Below, piece by piece: positions 41,126 through 49,393 of a stretch of DNA of 64,000 nt. The position numbers and the translations under genes are program-made. Location: positions 992,001 to 1,056,000 of the forward strand of contig NZ_VFPE01000001.1 of NCBI RefSeq assembly GCF_006783905.1, written 5' to 3'. Source of the DNA: Microbacterium kyungheense. Its GTDB lineage: Bacteria; Actinomycetota; Actinomycetes; Actinomycetales; Microbacteriaceae. The notes under the pieces are model-generated. The model ran no database searches, was not told the origin of the DNA, and worked only from the letters and a program-made list of their open reading frames with translations. How positions within the stretch are numbered: the stretch's first letter is position 1; every line of letters begins with the position of its first letter.

Positions 41126-42031
41126 ATGCCCGCACATCCCGACGCCGCACCGGTCGTCGTCCCGACCGCGTGGTCGTGGCGGCTCGCCCCGGCGCTCGTG
41201 GTCTGCCTGGCCGCCCCCGCGTTCTTCGTGCTGCGGATCCCGTGGCTCGGCTGGGTGCTGCTGGCGGTCGGCCTGGCGTTCGCGTTCGTGCTGGGGCGGA
41301 AGGATGCCGCCGCCCGGCCGGCCCCCGTCGCCCCGGGTGCCGGGGCGGGTGCGGCCGCCGGCATCCGGCCGCCCTCGCTCACGCGCGACTTGTCGCTCAT
41401 CGCGGCGGGGCTGCTGGTGGTGAGTGCGATCTCGCTGAAGGCCGAGCTCGACGACCTCGCGATGCTGCGGTTCGCCCTGGCGCTCGGGGGAGCGGTCGCG
41501 GTGCCGTACGTGCTGTCGCGCTGGGTCTACCGCGATCGTGCCATCCGGTTCCCGTGGCGGGGCGGCGGACGATGGACGACGTTCCAGTGGGTGTGGCTGG
41601 CGGCGGTGCTGCTGCTCGGCTGGCTGATCCTGCCCTTCTACTTCATCACCTCGGGCGTCTACCTCAACTGGCCGGTGGTCGACACCCCCGAGCTCATCGC
41701 CCGCCTGTTCGTCGGCGTGGGCGCCGTCGGCATCTGGGACGAGCTGTTCTTCATCTGCACGTGCTTCGCGCTGCTGCGTCGGCACTTCCCGTTCTGGCAG
41801 GCGAACGTCCTGCAGGCGGTCGTGTTCGTCTCTTTCCTGTGGGAGCTCGGCTACCAGGCGTGGGGGCCGTTGCTCACGATCCCCTTCGCCCTGCTGCAGG
41901 GCTTCATCTTCATGAAGACGCGCTCGCTGACCTACGTCGTGACGGTGCACCTGCTGTTCGACGCCGTGGTGTTCCTCGTGCTCGTGCACGCCCACAACCC
42001 AGGCCTGCTCGACGGCCTCTTCCTCGTCTGA
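41126..42031 (+). CDS. CPBP-like intramembrane protease family protein, degenerate motif
   Basis: This 301-aa membrane protein has about seven helices and the layout of the CPBP (Abi) family. The region that normally carries EExxxR reads GIWDELFFICTCFALLRRH, so one glutamate is Asp and the spacing to Arg is altered. VVFVSFLWELGYQAWG replaces the usual FxxxH helix, and VTVHLLFDAVVFL ends the domain. Protease activity is doubtful. It follows the MFS gene by 21 nt, with GCAGGAG before the ATG. Confidence 0.72.
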   Translation: MPAHPDAAPVVVPTAWSWRLAPALVVCLAAPAFFVLRIPWLGWVLLAVGLAFAFVLGRKDAAARPAPVAPGAGAGAAAGIRPPSLTRDLSLIAAGLLVVSAISLKAELDDLAMLRFALALGGAVAVPYVLSRWVYRDRAIRFPWRGGGRWTTFQWVWLAAVLLLGWLILPFYFITSGVYLNWPVVDTPELIARLFVGVGAVGIWDELFFICTCFALLRRHFPFWQANVLQAVVFVSFLWELGYQAWGPLLTIPFALLQGFIFMKTRSLTYVVTVHLLFDAVVFLVLVHAHNPGLLDGLFLV

Positions 42032-42065
42032 CCCGGCTGCCCAGGCGGTGCCCAGGGCCCTCGGG

Positions 42066-42071
42066 TAGGGT
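42066..42071 (+). promoter_or_regulatory. Putative -10 box of the riboswitch-sugE transcript
   Basis: TAGGGT lies just upstream of the hairpin and guanidine-III aptamer. It gives a leader of about 75 nt before sugE. Confidence 0.45.
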
Positions 42072-42078
42072 GGGGCGC

Positions 42079-42136
42079 AGACCCCGACAGGGTCTCCGGA
42101 CGAGGGATCAGTACCCGGTGAGCGACAAGACTGGCC
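42079..42136 (+). ncRNA. Guanidine-III (ykkC-III) riboswitch
   Basis: The conserved blocks CCGGACGAGG (42096-42105), GTACCCGGT (42111-42119) and GACAAGACTGG (42124-42134) match the guanidine-III aptamer in order and spacing. CCGG pairs with CCGG, and GGATCAGT can pair with ACTGGCC with one bulge to form the pseudoknot. A 5' hairpin AGACCC/GGGTCT (42079-42084, 42090-42095) precedes it. The sugE ribosome-binding site AGGAGG starts at 42137, right after the aptamer. Ligand-stabilised pseudoknot formation would thus control access to the site. The downstream gene is a guanidinium exporter, as expected. Confidence 0.88.
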
Positions 42137-42149
42137 AGGAGGCACAGTC

Positions 42150-42470
42150 ATGTCGTGGGTCATCCTCATCCTCTCGGGCGTGCTCGAGGCCGTGTGGGCC
42201 ACCGCGCTCGGCAAGTCCGAGGGCTTCACGAAGCTCTGGCCGAGCGTCGTCTTCGGCGTCGCGCTCGTCGCCAGCATGGGCGGTCTTGCGTGGGCCATGC
42301 GCGACATCTCCACCGGCACCGCCTATGCGGTGTGGGTCGGCATCGGCGCCTCGCTCACCGTGGCGTACGCCATGATCACCGGCGCCGAGCCGTTCTCGAT
42401 CGTCAAGCTGCTGCTCATCCTGGGGCTGGTCGGCTGCGTCGCGGGCCTCAAGCTCGTCGGTCACGAGTAA
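42150..42470 (+). CDS. sugE: Guanidinium exporter (SMR family, SugE/Gdx)
   Basis: This 106-aa small multidrug resistance protein has four helices. MSWVILILSGVLEAVWATAL contains the essential Glu (about 13) in the LEAVWA context typical of SugE/Gdx, with KSEGFTKLWPS after it and TGTAYAVWVGIGASLTV in helix 3. Gdx proteins export guanidinium in exchange for protons. A guanidine-III riboswitch lies directly upstream, which supports that function over general drug efflux. Confidence 0.95.
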   Translation: MSWVILILSGVLEAVWATALGKSEGFTKLWPSVVFGVALVASMGGLAWAMRDISTGTAYAVWVGIGASLTVAYAMITGAEPFSIVKLLLILGLVGCVAGLKLVGHE

Positions 42471-42516
42471 GGGTCCCGGGCGGGGCCGGTTCACGGCATC
42501 CTGGGCTCGACGCGAC

Positions 42517-42539
42517 GCCTGCGCGCCGTGCGCGCAGGC
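42517..42539 (+). terminator. Hairpin after sugE
   Basis: GCCTGCGCGC (42517-42526) pairs perfectly with GCGCGCAGGC (42530-42539) around a 3-nt loop. There is no T-run. Confidence 0.55.
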
Positions 42540-42586
42540 CGTCGCGGCGGTGCGCCATGATGGGGGCGTCGTCGAGAGGATCCGGG

Positions 42587-43861
42587 ATGCCCTCCACCAG
42601 CGCCGCCGCGTCACCCAGTGTGAAGAGTCTTCTCATCATGTCGGTCCCCGCGGTGCTCATCGGCGTCGCGTCGGCCGTGATGCTGTGGCTGCTCGACACC
42701 GTGTCGGGGTGGCTGCAGGACGTGCTGTGGACGACCATGCCCGCGTGGTTCGGGGCGACCGAGGCGACGCCGTGGTGGATCTTCACCGTGCTGACGCTCA
42801 CCGGCCTGCTCGTCGGTGTGGTGGTGTGGCTGGTGCCCGGCCACGCCGGCCCCGATTCGGCGACGACGAGCCTGGTGGATGCCCCACCACCGCTCACCAC
42901 ACTGCCGAGCATCCTGCTCGCCGTGGTGATCGGCCTGGCGGGCGGCGTCAGCCTCGGACCCGAGAACCCGATCATCGCGGTCAACGCCGGGATCGCGGTC
43001 GCAGCGATGGCGCGGTTCTCGACGGCGGTGCCGCCGACGCTCGTGGTGATGCTGGCGTCGTCGGCGACGATCGGTGCGCTGTTCGGCACCCCGGTGGCCG
43101 CGGCGCTCGTGTTCACCGGCGCGGTCGCCGCCGCCAAGGGCGGCGGTGAGCTCTGGGACAAGCTGTTCCTCCCGGTGGCCGCCGCCGGCGCGGGAGCCGT
43201 CACGATGCACCTGCTGGGTGGCAGCTCGATCTCGTTCCAGATGACGCCGATCGGGCAGGCAGACGGCCTCATGCTGCTCGAGGGCGTGCTCGTGGCGGCC
43301 GTGTCGGCGGCCGTCGGCATCGCCGCGGCCTGGGCGCTGCCTCTCGCGCACCGGCTGTTCCATGCGTTGCGCCATCCCGTGCTGATCAGCTTCGCCGGTG
43401 GCGTCGTGCTCGGCGTGCTGGGCATCGTCGGCGGTCCGATGACGCTGTTCAAGGGGCTCGACCAGACGGCGATGCTGATCACGGACCCCGGCGACTACAC
43501 CGCGGGGCAGCTCGCGCTGTTCGCCGGCGTGAAGGTCGTCGCCCTCGTCGTCGCGGCGGCCGCCGGCTTCCGCGGCGGCCGGATCTTCCCCGCCGTCTTC
43601 GTGGGGGTGGCTCTCGGTCTGCTCGCGCACGCGCTGCTGCCCGGCATCCCGATCTCGCTCGCGGTCGCGTGCGGGACACTCGGCATCGTGCTGGTCGCGA
43701 CGCGCGACGGCTGGATCGCGATCTTCGTCGGCGCGGCGCTGGTGAGCGACCCGATCGTGCTGCCGATGCTGTGCCTCATCGTGCTGCCCATCTGGCTCGT
43801 CGTCATGAAGGCGCCCGAGCTGATCGTCACGAAGAGAGCGGTTGCGACGCCCGCGACGTGA
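42587..43861 (+). CDS. ClC-family chloride channel/ion transporter
   Basis: This 424-aa membrane protein of the ClC superfamily has the selectivity segment GGVSLGPENPIIAVNAGI (compare GSGIP and G(K/R)EGP motifs), ASSATIGALFGTPVAAALVF, a central duplication, and AAAGFRGGRIFPAVFVGVAL. The classical gating glutamate occurs in LGPEN. Anion specificity is unknown. In-frame starts exist at 42557, 42560 and 42587; the last has GAGAGGA 8 nt upstream and is chosen. Confidence 0.88.
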   Translation: MPSTSAAASPSVKSLLIMSVPAVLIGVASAVMLWLLDTVSGWLQDVLWTTMPAWFGATEATPWWIFTVLTLTGLLVGVVVWLVPGHAGPDSATTSLVDAPPPLTTLPSILLAVVIGLAGGVSLGPENPIIAVNAGIAVAAMARFSTAVPPTLVVMLASSATIGALFGTPVAAALVFTGAVAAAKGGGELWDKLFLPVAAAGAGAVTMHLLGGSSISFQMTPIGQADGLMLLEGVLVAAVSAAVGIAAAWALPLAHRLFHALRHPVLISFAGGVVLGVLGIVGGPMTLFKGLDQTAMLITDPGDYTAGQLALFAGVKVVALVVAAAAGFRGGRIFPAVFVGVALGLLAHALLPGIPISLAVACGTLGIVLVATRDGWIAIFVGAALVSDPIVLPMLCLIVLPIWLVVMKAPELIVTKRAVATPAT

Positions 43862-43929
43862 TGTGCGCGAACCTCGGCCCGGGCGCGGACACTGCGCACG
43901 AAAGAAGGGCGATGAGGCGGCGCCACCGA

Positions 43930-43935
43930 TAGGTT
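43930..43935 (+). promoter_or_regulatory. Putative -10 box of the SulP gene
   Basis: TAGGTT lies 53 nt before the GTG at 43989. The leader includes GGAGGGGG as ribosome-binding site. Confidence 0.35.
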
Positions 43936-43988
43936 CGTCGCAGACCTGGAGGACCCGGACGAAGGGCCCGGAGACGAAGGAGGGGGCC

Positions 43989-45647
43989 GTGCAACGACCA
44001 CTGGCCGGGCTCAGCCGACACAACATCGGCCGTGAGCTGCTCGCAGGCGTGACATTGGTCGCGATCGCCATTCCCCTCAACATCGGCTACGCGCAGATCG
44101 CCGGCCTCCCGCCGACGGCGGGGCTCTACGCACTGATCGTCCCCACGCTCGTCTACGCGCTGGTGGTGTCGTCGCGCCAGCTGGTGCTCTCGCCGGACGC
44201 CGCGGCGGCGGCGCTCGTCGCCTCATCACTGGGCGGACTGGCCACGGCGGGGAGCGCGGACTACTCGACGCTCGCCCTCGCGCAGGCGATCATCTGCGGC
44301 GTCATGTTCCTGCTGATGTCGGTCTTCAAGCTCGGGTTTCTCGCGAACTTCCTCTCCAAGCCGATCCTCGTCGGATTCGTCGGGGGACTGGCCCTCGACA
44401 TCCTGGTCAGCCAGATCGCGAAGATGCTCGGCGTCAAGATCGACTCGGGGGGCGAGTTCGTCGACAAGGTCGGCGGCCTGGTCGCGGGACTCGGCACCGT
44501 CAACCTCTGGTCTCTGGTGATCTCGGCCGCGTCGGTCGCGGTGCTGATGATCGGAGCACGCTTCCTCAAGGCGGTGCCGTGGGCGCTGGTCGTCCTCGTC
44601 ATCTCGACGGTCGCCGTCGTGGTGGCCGAGCTCGACAAGCAGGGCGTCGACGTCCTCGGCGATGTGCCGGCAGGACCGCCGACGCTCACGTGGCCGATCA
44701 TCGACTGGACGATGTGGCTCGCGCTCATCCCTTCGGCGATCGCGCTCACGCTCGTGACCACCGCCGAGGGGCTGCTGGTCTCGCGGTCGTACGGCGAGAA
44801 GCACGGGTATCCGTTCCACGCCAACCGCGACCTGTTCGCGTTCGGCCTGGGCAACATCGTGGCGGGGACGCAGGCCAGCTTCGCGATGGGCTCGTCCACG
44901 TCGCGCACGGCCGCGATGGATTCCGCCGGCTCCCGCACGCAGCTGCCGTCGATCGTGCTCGCCGTCGGCACGCTGCTGCTCCTGCTGTTCGGCACCGCGC
45001 TCCTCGCCGACATCCCCTCGCCCGCCATCGGGGCCGTCGTGGGGGTGGCCGTCCTGCCGCTGCTGGGCATCAAGGAGTTCCGTCAGCTGTGGAAGCAGGA
45101 CCGCTTCGAGTTCGCGGTCGGCGCCGTGTGCTTCGTCGTGACGCTCTTCGTGGGGGCGATCCCGGGCATCGTCGTGGCATTCGTGCTCGCCCTCATCAAC
45201 CTGGCCAAGCGGGCCGCGAACCCCGCGATCGACGTGCTCGAGTCGGACGGCGACCCCAAGGAGTCCCTTCTGGACGAGGCCACGACCGGCGAGAGCACCG
45301 CACCGGGTGTCGTCGTGGTCCGTCTCGCGGCCCCGCTCTTCTTCGCGAACGGCGCCGTGTTCACCTCGGCCGTCAAGAAGGCGGTGACCGAGGCGTCCGA
45401 TCCGGTCCACCATGTCGTCATCGACCTCGAGGCGGTCAGCGACATCGACGTCACCGGCGCCGAGGCGTTCGCCGCGTTGGAGGAGTGGCTGACATCGCAG
45501 GGGGTGTCGCTGGCATTCAGCCGGGCACGTCCACGCACCACGGCTCGCCTCAAGGAGCTCGGTCTCCTGTCGGACCAGACCTTCTACGCCACCAACCGCG
45601 CCGCCGTGACGGCCCTCACCCAAGCTCTTGCAAAGGGCGACGGCTGA
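43989..45647 (+). CDS. SulP family anion transporter with STAS domain
   Basis: This 552-aa protein has the SulP membrane domain (about 1-420). It begins LAGVTLVAIAIPLNIGYAQI AGLPP in two adjacent blocks, then PTAGLYALIVPTLVYALV and a conserved MGSSTSRTAAMDSAGSRTQL segment. A C-terminal STAS domain (about 445-545) contains HHVVIDLEAVSDIDVTGAEA. Family members move sulfate, bicarbonate or dicarboxylates; selectivity is unclear. The GTG at 43989 follows GGAGGGGG. Confidence 0.92.
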   Translation: MQRPLAGLSRHNIGRELLAGVTLVAIAIPLNIGYAQIAGLPPTAGLYALIVPTLVYALVVSSRQLVLSPDAAAAALVASSLGGLATAGSADYSTLALAQAIICGVMFLLMSVFKLGFLANFLSKPILVGFVGGLALDILVSQIAKMLGVKIDSGGEFVDKVGGLVAGLGTVNLWSLVISAASVAVLMIGARFLKAVPWALVVLVISTVAVVVAELDKQGVDVLGDVPAGPPTLTWPIIDWTMWLALIPSAIALTLVTTAEGLLVSRSYGEKHGYPFHANRDLFAFGLGNIVAGTQASFAMGSSTSRTAAMDSAGSRTQLPSIVLAVGTLLLLLFGTALLADIPSPAIGAVVGVAVLPLLGIKEFRQLWKQDRFEFAVGAVCFVVTLFVGAIPGIVVAFVLALINLAKRAANPAIDVLESDGDPKESLLDEATTGESTAPGVVVVRLAAPLFFANGAVFTSAVKKAVTEASDPVHHVVIDLEAVSDIDVTGAEAFAALEEWLTSQGVSLAFSRARPRTTARLKELGLLSDQTFYATNRAAVTALTQALAKGDG

Positions 45648-45659
45648 GGAGGCCCGCCG

Positions 45660-45932
45660 TCATCCCAGCACCGGCGGTCCGCCGTTCGACCACACCCCGT
45701 CGGCACTCGGATCTCCGATCTCTTCGGGCGTCTCGGGGATGGGCACGATCGCCAGCGGCACGCCCGGAGTGATCATCAGGTACGCGGTGCGCATCATGCC
45801 TTCGCCGTCGTTGACCTCCAGCCAGTGCGTACCGCCCATGAGTCCGACCTCCACCTCCTGCCGGAGGTCCTCGAGACGGCGCCCGCCCACGCTGTAGTGC
45901 TCCCCGCCGTAGTAGATGTCGATTCGCTTCAT
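45660..45932 (-). CDS. Small conserved hypothetical protein, 90 aa
   Basis: This protein starts MKRIDIYYGGEHYSVGGRRL and continues EDLRQEVEVGLMGGTHWLEV, with a hydrophobic ITPGVPLAIVPIP near the end. The start at 45932 has GGAG upstream. I do not recognise a family. It is the last gene in a minus-strand run of small proteins (45660-47290) and ends 12 nt from the convergent SulP gene. Confidence 0.7.
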   Translation of the reverse strand: MKRIDIYYGGEHYSVGGRRLEDLRQEVEVGLMGGTHWLEVNDGEGMMRTAYLMITPGVPLAIVPIPETPEEIGDPSADGVWSNGGPPVLG

Positions 45933-46015
45933 TCCGGCTCCCGTCGCTGTCGCGGGCCATTGCACTCCGCCGCGGGCGCGTGGCGAAGCTCCTTGACAAA
46001 GGCGGACGGTGCTGC

Positions 46016-46351
46016 CTATGGGAGCTCGTGGTCGGCCACGAGCTCTTCCGTCGCCTGGGCCGGCTCCGGCACGAGGTACAGCCCGGACTGCGAGTTGGCA
46101 GTGTAGGCCAGCGCGTCGATCCACGCCGGATTGAGCTGCGGCTTGCGGCTCCCGTAGAACTTGTACACAAGCGCGCAGCCGGGGTGGAGCCAGACCGTCG
46201 TCCGCCCGTCGCCGATGCTGGCGTCGTCGCGCCACGTGAAGTGGAAGGGCTCGCCTCGCCGGAGCTTGTTGCCGATCACGAGCTGCAGATGCGCAAGTGT
46301 CCGGTCGTCGAAGTCGACTTTTATCGTCCCTTCGTAGATCAGTTTGCCCAT
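46016..46351 (-). CDS. Small conserved protein, DUF7882-like (often mislabelled DNA ligase)
   Basis: This 111-aa protein starts MGKLIYEGTIKVDFDDRTLA and includes HLQLVIGNKLRRGEPFHFTW, GRTTVWLHPGCALVYKFYGS and WIDALAYTANSQSGLYLVPE. Near-identical small proteins in Microbacteriaceae are sometimes labelled ATP-dependent DNA ligase, but this has no ligase motif (no KxDG). The function is unknown. The ATG at 46351 has GGAGGA 6 nt upstream. Confidence 0.75.
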   Translation of the reverse strand: MGKLIYEGTIKVDFDDRTLAHLQLVIGNKLRRGEPFHFTWRDDASIGDGRTTVWLHPGCALVYKFYGSRKPQLNPAWIDALAYTANSQSGLYLVPEPAQATEELVADHELP

Positions 46352-46501
46352 GTGGTTCCTCCGCCCAGAGGCTCCGGCGAACGAGCGGTGGGGGCCGCCA
46401 GGAGAAGATCGCCGATCGCCTCTGCAGCCATGGTCCTCCCCGAGCAAACCGCTGTCACCCTGTTGACTAGTGGACCCGGATGTGGTGCGCGCGGCATCCG
46501 C

Positions 46502-47176
46502 TCACTCGCTCGCCACCGCCGACTCCTCGTGCGGCGCACCCACCGGCTTGGACTCGCTGGACCCCCGTTGCCGCAGGAAGATCGACAGCGCGATCATGCA
46601 GCCGACGGCGAGGAACTCGGACTGCCAGTTCTGCAGCGTCCGGTTCCAGAAGTCCGGTGTGCCGAGGTACTCGACCCACGACATCGGCGGCATCCCGTGC
46701 TCGGCGTTCTCGGAGTTCGCCACGACCGTGCCTGCCAGCGACTGCGCCAGCCACGACAGCACGAACACCGTTCCCATCACGATCAGCAGCGAGTTGGAGA
46801 AGAGTGTGCGACGGATGCCGCGCGCCCGCGCCCACTCCGGCGAATCGGGGCGCGCGTGCTCGCCGACGAGCTGTTCCTGGTCGGTGCCGATGCCCTCGTC
46901 GCCCGGCTTCTTGGACTCGGGAGAGCCGCGCTGGATGAACCAGATCGTCGCGGCGATGAACAGGAAGAACTGCAGGAACTCGGACTGCCAGTTCTCGGCG
47001 ACGTCGACGACGAACTCGGACGACGTCACGAACGCGCCGAACGCGATGACGGGCTGGCCGTGCTGCTGCAGCTGCTCGTTGTTCTCGAGGTATCCGGCGA
47101 CCGACTGCCCGGCGAGGGCGAGGACGAAGAGGATGCCGAACGCGATGCTCAGCCCGTTGTCACGGATGGTGCGCAT
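46502..47176 (-). CDS. DUF6766-like four-helix membrane protein with internal duplication
   Basis: This 224-aa protein is two similar halves. Each has a helix after an N-terminal NGLSI/NSLLI stretch, a loop ending NWQSEFL (at about 63 and 186), a second helix, and a QRGSPESK or QRGSSESK tail. The halves are joined by a charged linker. It matches the DUF6766 family as I know it; the function is unknown. The ATG at 47176 lies 3 nt downstream of a 36-codon membrane-protein gene, so the two are coupled. Confidence 0.8.
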   Translation of the reverse strand: MRTIRDNGLSIAFGILFVLALAGQSVAGYLENNEQLQQHGQPVIAFGAFVTSSEFVVDVAENWQSEFLQFFLFIAATIWFIQRGSPESKKPGDEGIGTDQEQLVGEHARPDSPEWARARGIRRTLFSNSLLIVMGTVFVLSWLAQSLAGTVVANSENAEHGMPPMSWVEYLGTPDFWNRTLQNWQSEFLAVGCMIALSIFLRQRGSSESKPVGAPHEESAVASE

Positions 47177-47179
47177 GGC

Positions 47180-47290
47180 TCACCTCCCCATCAGCGGGAT
47201 CGCGATCATGTAGGCCAGGCCGACGGCGAGCACCCCGATCCACGACCAGAACACGACCGCCTGGTCCCGTGTGACGTCGTCGTCGTCCAT
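47180..47290 (-). CDS. 36-aa single-helix membrane protein
   Basis: The protein starts MDDDDVTRDQAVVFWSW, continues with a hydrophobic helix (IGVLAVGLAYMIAIPL) and ends MGR. The start at 47290 has GGAAGGGG 5-6 nt upstream. The stop is 3 nt before the DUF6766-like start, so the two are probably translated as a pair and may interact. The size is below most gene finders' limit. Confidence 0.7.
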   Translation of the reverse strand: MDDDDVTRDQAVVFWSWIGVLAVGLAYMIAIPLMGR

Positions 47291-47383
47291 GACGTCCCCT
47301 TCCTGCGTTGCCGACACACGCCATCGTGCGCGGCGCATGCGCGCAAGGGAATCGGCTTGACATGGCGCTCGACGCCCATGCAT

Positions 47384-47419
47384 GCGAGAAGGCCGGTCCT
47401 TGCGGACCGGCCTTCTCGC
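47384..47419 (-). terminator. 16-bp perfect hairpin downstream of tRNA-Arg
   Basis: GCGAGAAGGCCGGTCC (47384-47399) pairs perfectly with 47404-47419 around a TTGC loop. It begins 5 nt past the tRNA 3' end on the minus strand. Confidence 0.8.
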
Positions 47420-47424
47420 GTCTG

Positions 47425-47497
47425 TGCCCCCGACAGGAATCGAACCTGCGACCTTTGGTACCGGAAACCAACGCTCTATCCCCTGAGCTACGGAGGC
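47425..47497 (-). tRNA. tRNA-Arg (anticodon CCG)
   Basis: The minus strand forms a full cloverleaf of 73 nt. The acceptor is GCCTCCG with CGGGGGC, the D arm GCTCAGGGGATAGAGC, the anticodon loop TTCCGGT (CCG, reading CGG), and the T arm contains GGTTCGAATCC. No CCA is encoded. A perfect hairpin terminator follows. Confidence 0.97.
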
Positions 47498-47541
47498 GTG
47501 CCGATCGAGATTACCATCCCGCGGCGCGGGTCCCCGCCAGG

Positions 47542-48342
47542 TCAGGGGGCGTCGGCGGCGACGGCGGGCTGCTGCTCGAGGCGTTCGAGGTCGTCGGCGA
47601 GGCGCTGCGCGAGATAGGCGTGGCCTGACGTCGTGGGGTGGTTGCGTCCGATGGGCCCGGTGTCGATCACGTCGAGGTAGTTGGCCTCGGCGATCCAGTC
47701 CTCGGCGATCGGCGAGATGTACCACCAGCCGCGCGCCGCGGCGAGCTGTGCCAGATCGGCGTCGATCGCGCGGGTCGCCTTCTCGACCGGGAGCACCTGC
47801 GGCGCCGGCCCGAGGATCACGATCTCGGCCTCGGGGTAGAGGGCGTGCAGGGCGTCCCACGCCGACGTGACGGCATCCCGATAACCGGCCGGGTACGCGC
47901 GACGGTCGTTGATCGACCCCTCGACGATCACGACGTCGGGGTCGAGCTCGGGGTCCAGGGCGGCGATGCGCTCGCCGTACGCCGGACCGTCGATGCCGGG
48001 CTTGAGGTAGCCGCTGCCGCGCACGCCGTCGACGATCGTCTCCACGCCCAGTTCGTCGGCGAGCCGGTATGCGAAGCCCTCGGTCGGCACGGTCGCCGCC
48101 GACCCGTACACCCACGAGTCGCCGAACACGAGCACACGCGCATCGTCATCGATCACCAGGGGAGCGAGAGGGGCGGATGCCACGACCCCTGCACCGTCGT
48201 CGGCCGCAGTCGCCGGAACCGCCGGTTCGGCGGTGCCCCACGGGCGTACGACGGCCACCGCGCACACCGCGGCGACGGCCAGCGCGGCACCCGCCAGCGG
48301 GAGCCACAACCGCCGTCCGCGGAAGCGACCGGGTGCGTGCAT
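47542..48342 (-). CDS. SGNH/GDSL-type hydrolase, membrane-anchored or exported
   Basis: This 266-aa protein has a basic N-terminus and a hydrophobic segment (about 13-32), probably a signal anchor, followed by an Ala/Pro linker. The SGNH blocks are RVLVFGDSWVYGSAAT (Ser about 76), the Gly in VDGVRGSGYLKPG, the Asn in VIVEGSINDRRAYP, and the Asp/His block GRNHPTTSGHAYLAQRLAD. It is likely an esterase acting on cell-surface or extracellular esters. The ATG at 48342 follows a TACCCT box by 6 nt. Confidence 0.88.
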   Translation of the reverse strand: MHAPGRFRGRRLWLPLAGAALAVAAVCAVAVVRPWGTAEPAVPATAADDGAGVVASAPLAPLVIDDDARVLVFGDSWVYGSAATVPTEGFAYRLADELGVETIVDGVRGSGYLKPGIDGPAYGERIAALDPELDPDVVIVEGSINDRRAYPAGYRDAVTSAWDALHALYPEAEIVILGPAPQVLPVEKATRAIDADLAQLAAARGWWYISPIAEDWIAEANYLDVIDTGPIGRNHPTTSGHAYLAQRLADDLERLEQQPAVAADAP

Positions 48343-48348
48343 GCACAG

Positions 48349-48354
48349 AGGGTA
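48349..48354 (-). promoter_or_regulatory. Putative -10 box of the SGNH hydrolase gene
   Basis: TACCCT on the minus strand ends 6 nt before the ATG at 48342. Confidence 0.4.
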
Positions 48355-48503
48355 CGTCACGATGGCGCGAACCTTCGCATCGGGTCGTGACCGGGAGAAA
48401 ACGCCCAGCCGGCAGCCGCGGTCGACGCCGGCGTCTGCGCGGACTCGGCGGCCCCTTGTCAACCCCGTCCGAACCCGCCATCGCGGCATGCGAGGATACT
48501 TCG

Positions 48504-49370
48504 GTGCAACGCGTCGTGACCGCTCAGATGGACCTCGAACTGGGGGCCTCCGTCGACCTCATCCTGCAGCTGGCGACGGCCCAGGGCGTGCCGGTGTCGA
48601 ACGAGTCGCTGACCTTCACGCAGGGCGATCGCGTGTACACGCCGACCGAGATCGTCGACCAGCAGGGGAGCCGGCTGCACCGCCTCACGGGCGAGCCCGG
48701 ACGCCTAGAAGTCCGCTACGAGGCGACGGTCGACGGGCAGGCCGCGGCAGGCCGGACCAGTGACCTCGAGGCCATCACCTACCTGCGGCCGAGCCGCTAC
48801 GCGCAGTCCGACGAGGTGTTCCAGCAGGCGCGCCGGCAGTTCAGGGGGCTCTCGGGCCACGATCTCATCGCCGCGGTGTCGGAGTTCGTCTCGACGAGCA
48901 CCACCTACACCCCGGGTCTCAGCCACGGCACCGACAGCGCCGTCACGACCCTCATGACCGGTCAGGGCGTGTGTCGCGACTACGCGCACGTGGTCATCGC
49001 GCTGCTGCGCGCGATGGACATGCCCGCCCGGTACGCCGCCTGCTATGCGCCGGGCCTGCGCCCGATGGACTTCCACGCGGTGGCCGAGGCGTACCTCGAC
49101 GGGGCCTGGTACGTCATCGACGCGACCCGGCTTGCGAATCGCAGCGGGCTCGTGCGCATCGCGACGGGACGGGATGCCGCCGACTGCGCGTTCCTCAGCT
49201 ACTACGGCGGCTACGTCGGCCTCAAGCGCCTGCACGTGGACGCGTGGGTCGTGCCCGACGCCGTCACGCTCGACGGCCTGGAGACGCTGCCGGGGATGAC
49301 GGGCGAGGCCCTGCCGCCGGCATCCGATCCCTCACTCGACGACTTCGGCGCTCTGGTCCAGATAGCCTGA
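48504..49370 (+). CDS. Transglutaminase-like cysteine protease-fold protein
   Basis: This 288-aa protein has an N-terminal beta domain typical of bacterial transglutaminase-like proteins (MDLELGASVDLILQLATAQG), followed by the catalytic core. The Cys is in GQGVCRDYAHVVIALLRAM (about 157), the His in MDFHAVAEAYLDG (about 191) and the Asp in WYVIDATRL (about 208). Such proteins act as proteases or amidases. Candidate starts are GTG 48504, GTG 48516 and ATG 48528. GTG 48504 is chosen because a GATACT box ends just upstream, but this is uncertain. Confidence 0.87.
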   Translation: MQRVVTAQMDLELGASVDLILQLATAQGVPVSNESLTFTQGDRVYTPTEIVDQQGSRLHRLTGEPGRLEVRYEATVDGQAAAGRTSDLEAITYLRPSRYAQSDEVFQQARRQFRGLSGHDLIAAVSEFVSTSTTYTPGLSHGTDSAVTTLMTGQGVCRDYAHVVIALLRAMDMPARYAACYAPGLRPMDFHAVAEAYLDGAWYVIDATRLANRSGLVRIATGRDAADCAFLSYYGGYVGLKRLHVDAWVVPDAVTLDGLETLPGMTGEALPPASDPSLDDFGALVQIA

Positions 49371-49393
49371 TCGGGCTTGCGAAGCGGGCCAAC

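Noticed and set aside
39608..42319. 903-aa open frame on the minus strand
   Set aside because: It runs antisense to trmB, MFS, CPBP-like and sugE genes with clear motifs, and its composition (His/Arg/Asp/Glu/Gln-rich) is typical of a shadow frame.
46016..46351. ATP-dependent DNA ligase
   Set aside because: The 111-aa protein has no KxDG or other nucleotidyltransferase motif. The label seen on similar proteins appears to be an annotation error.
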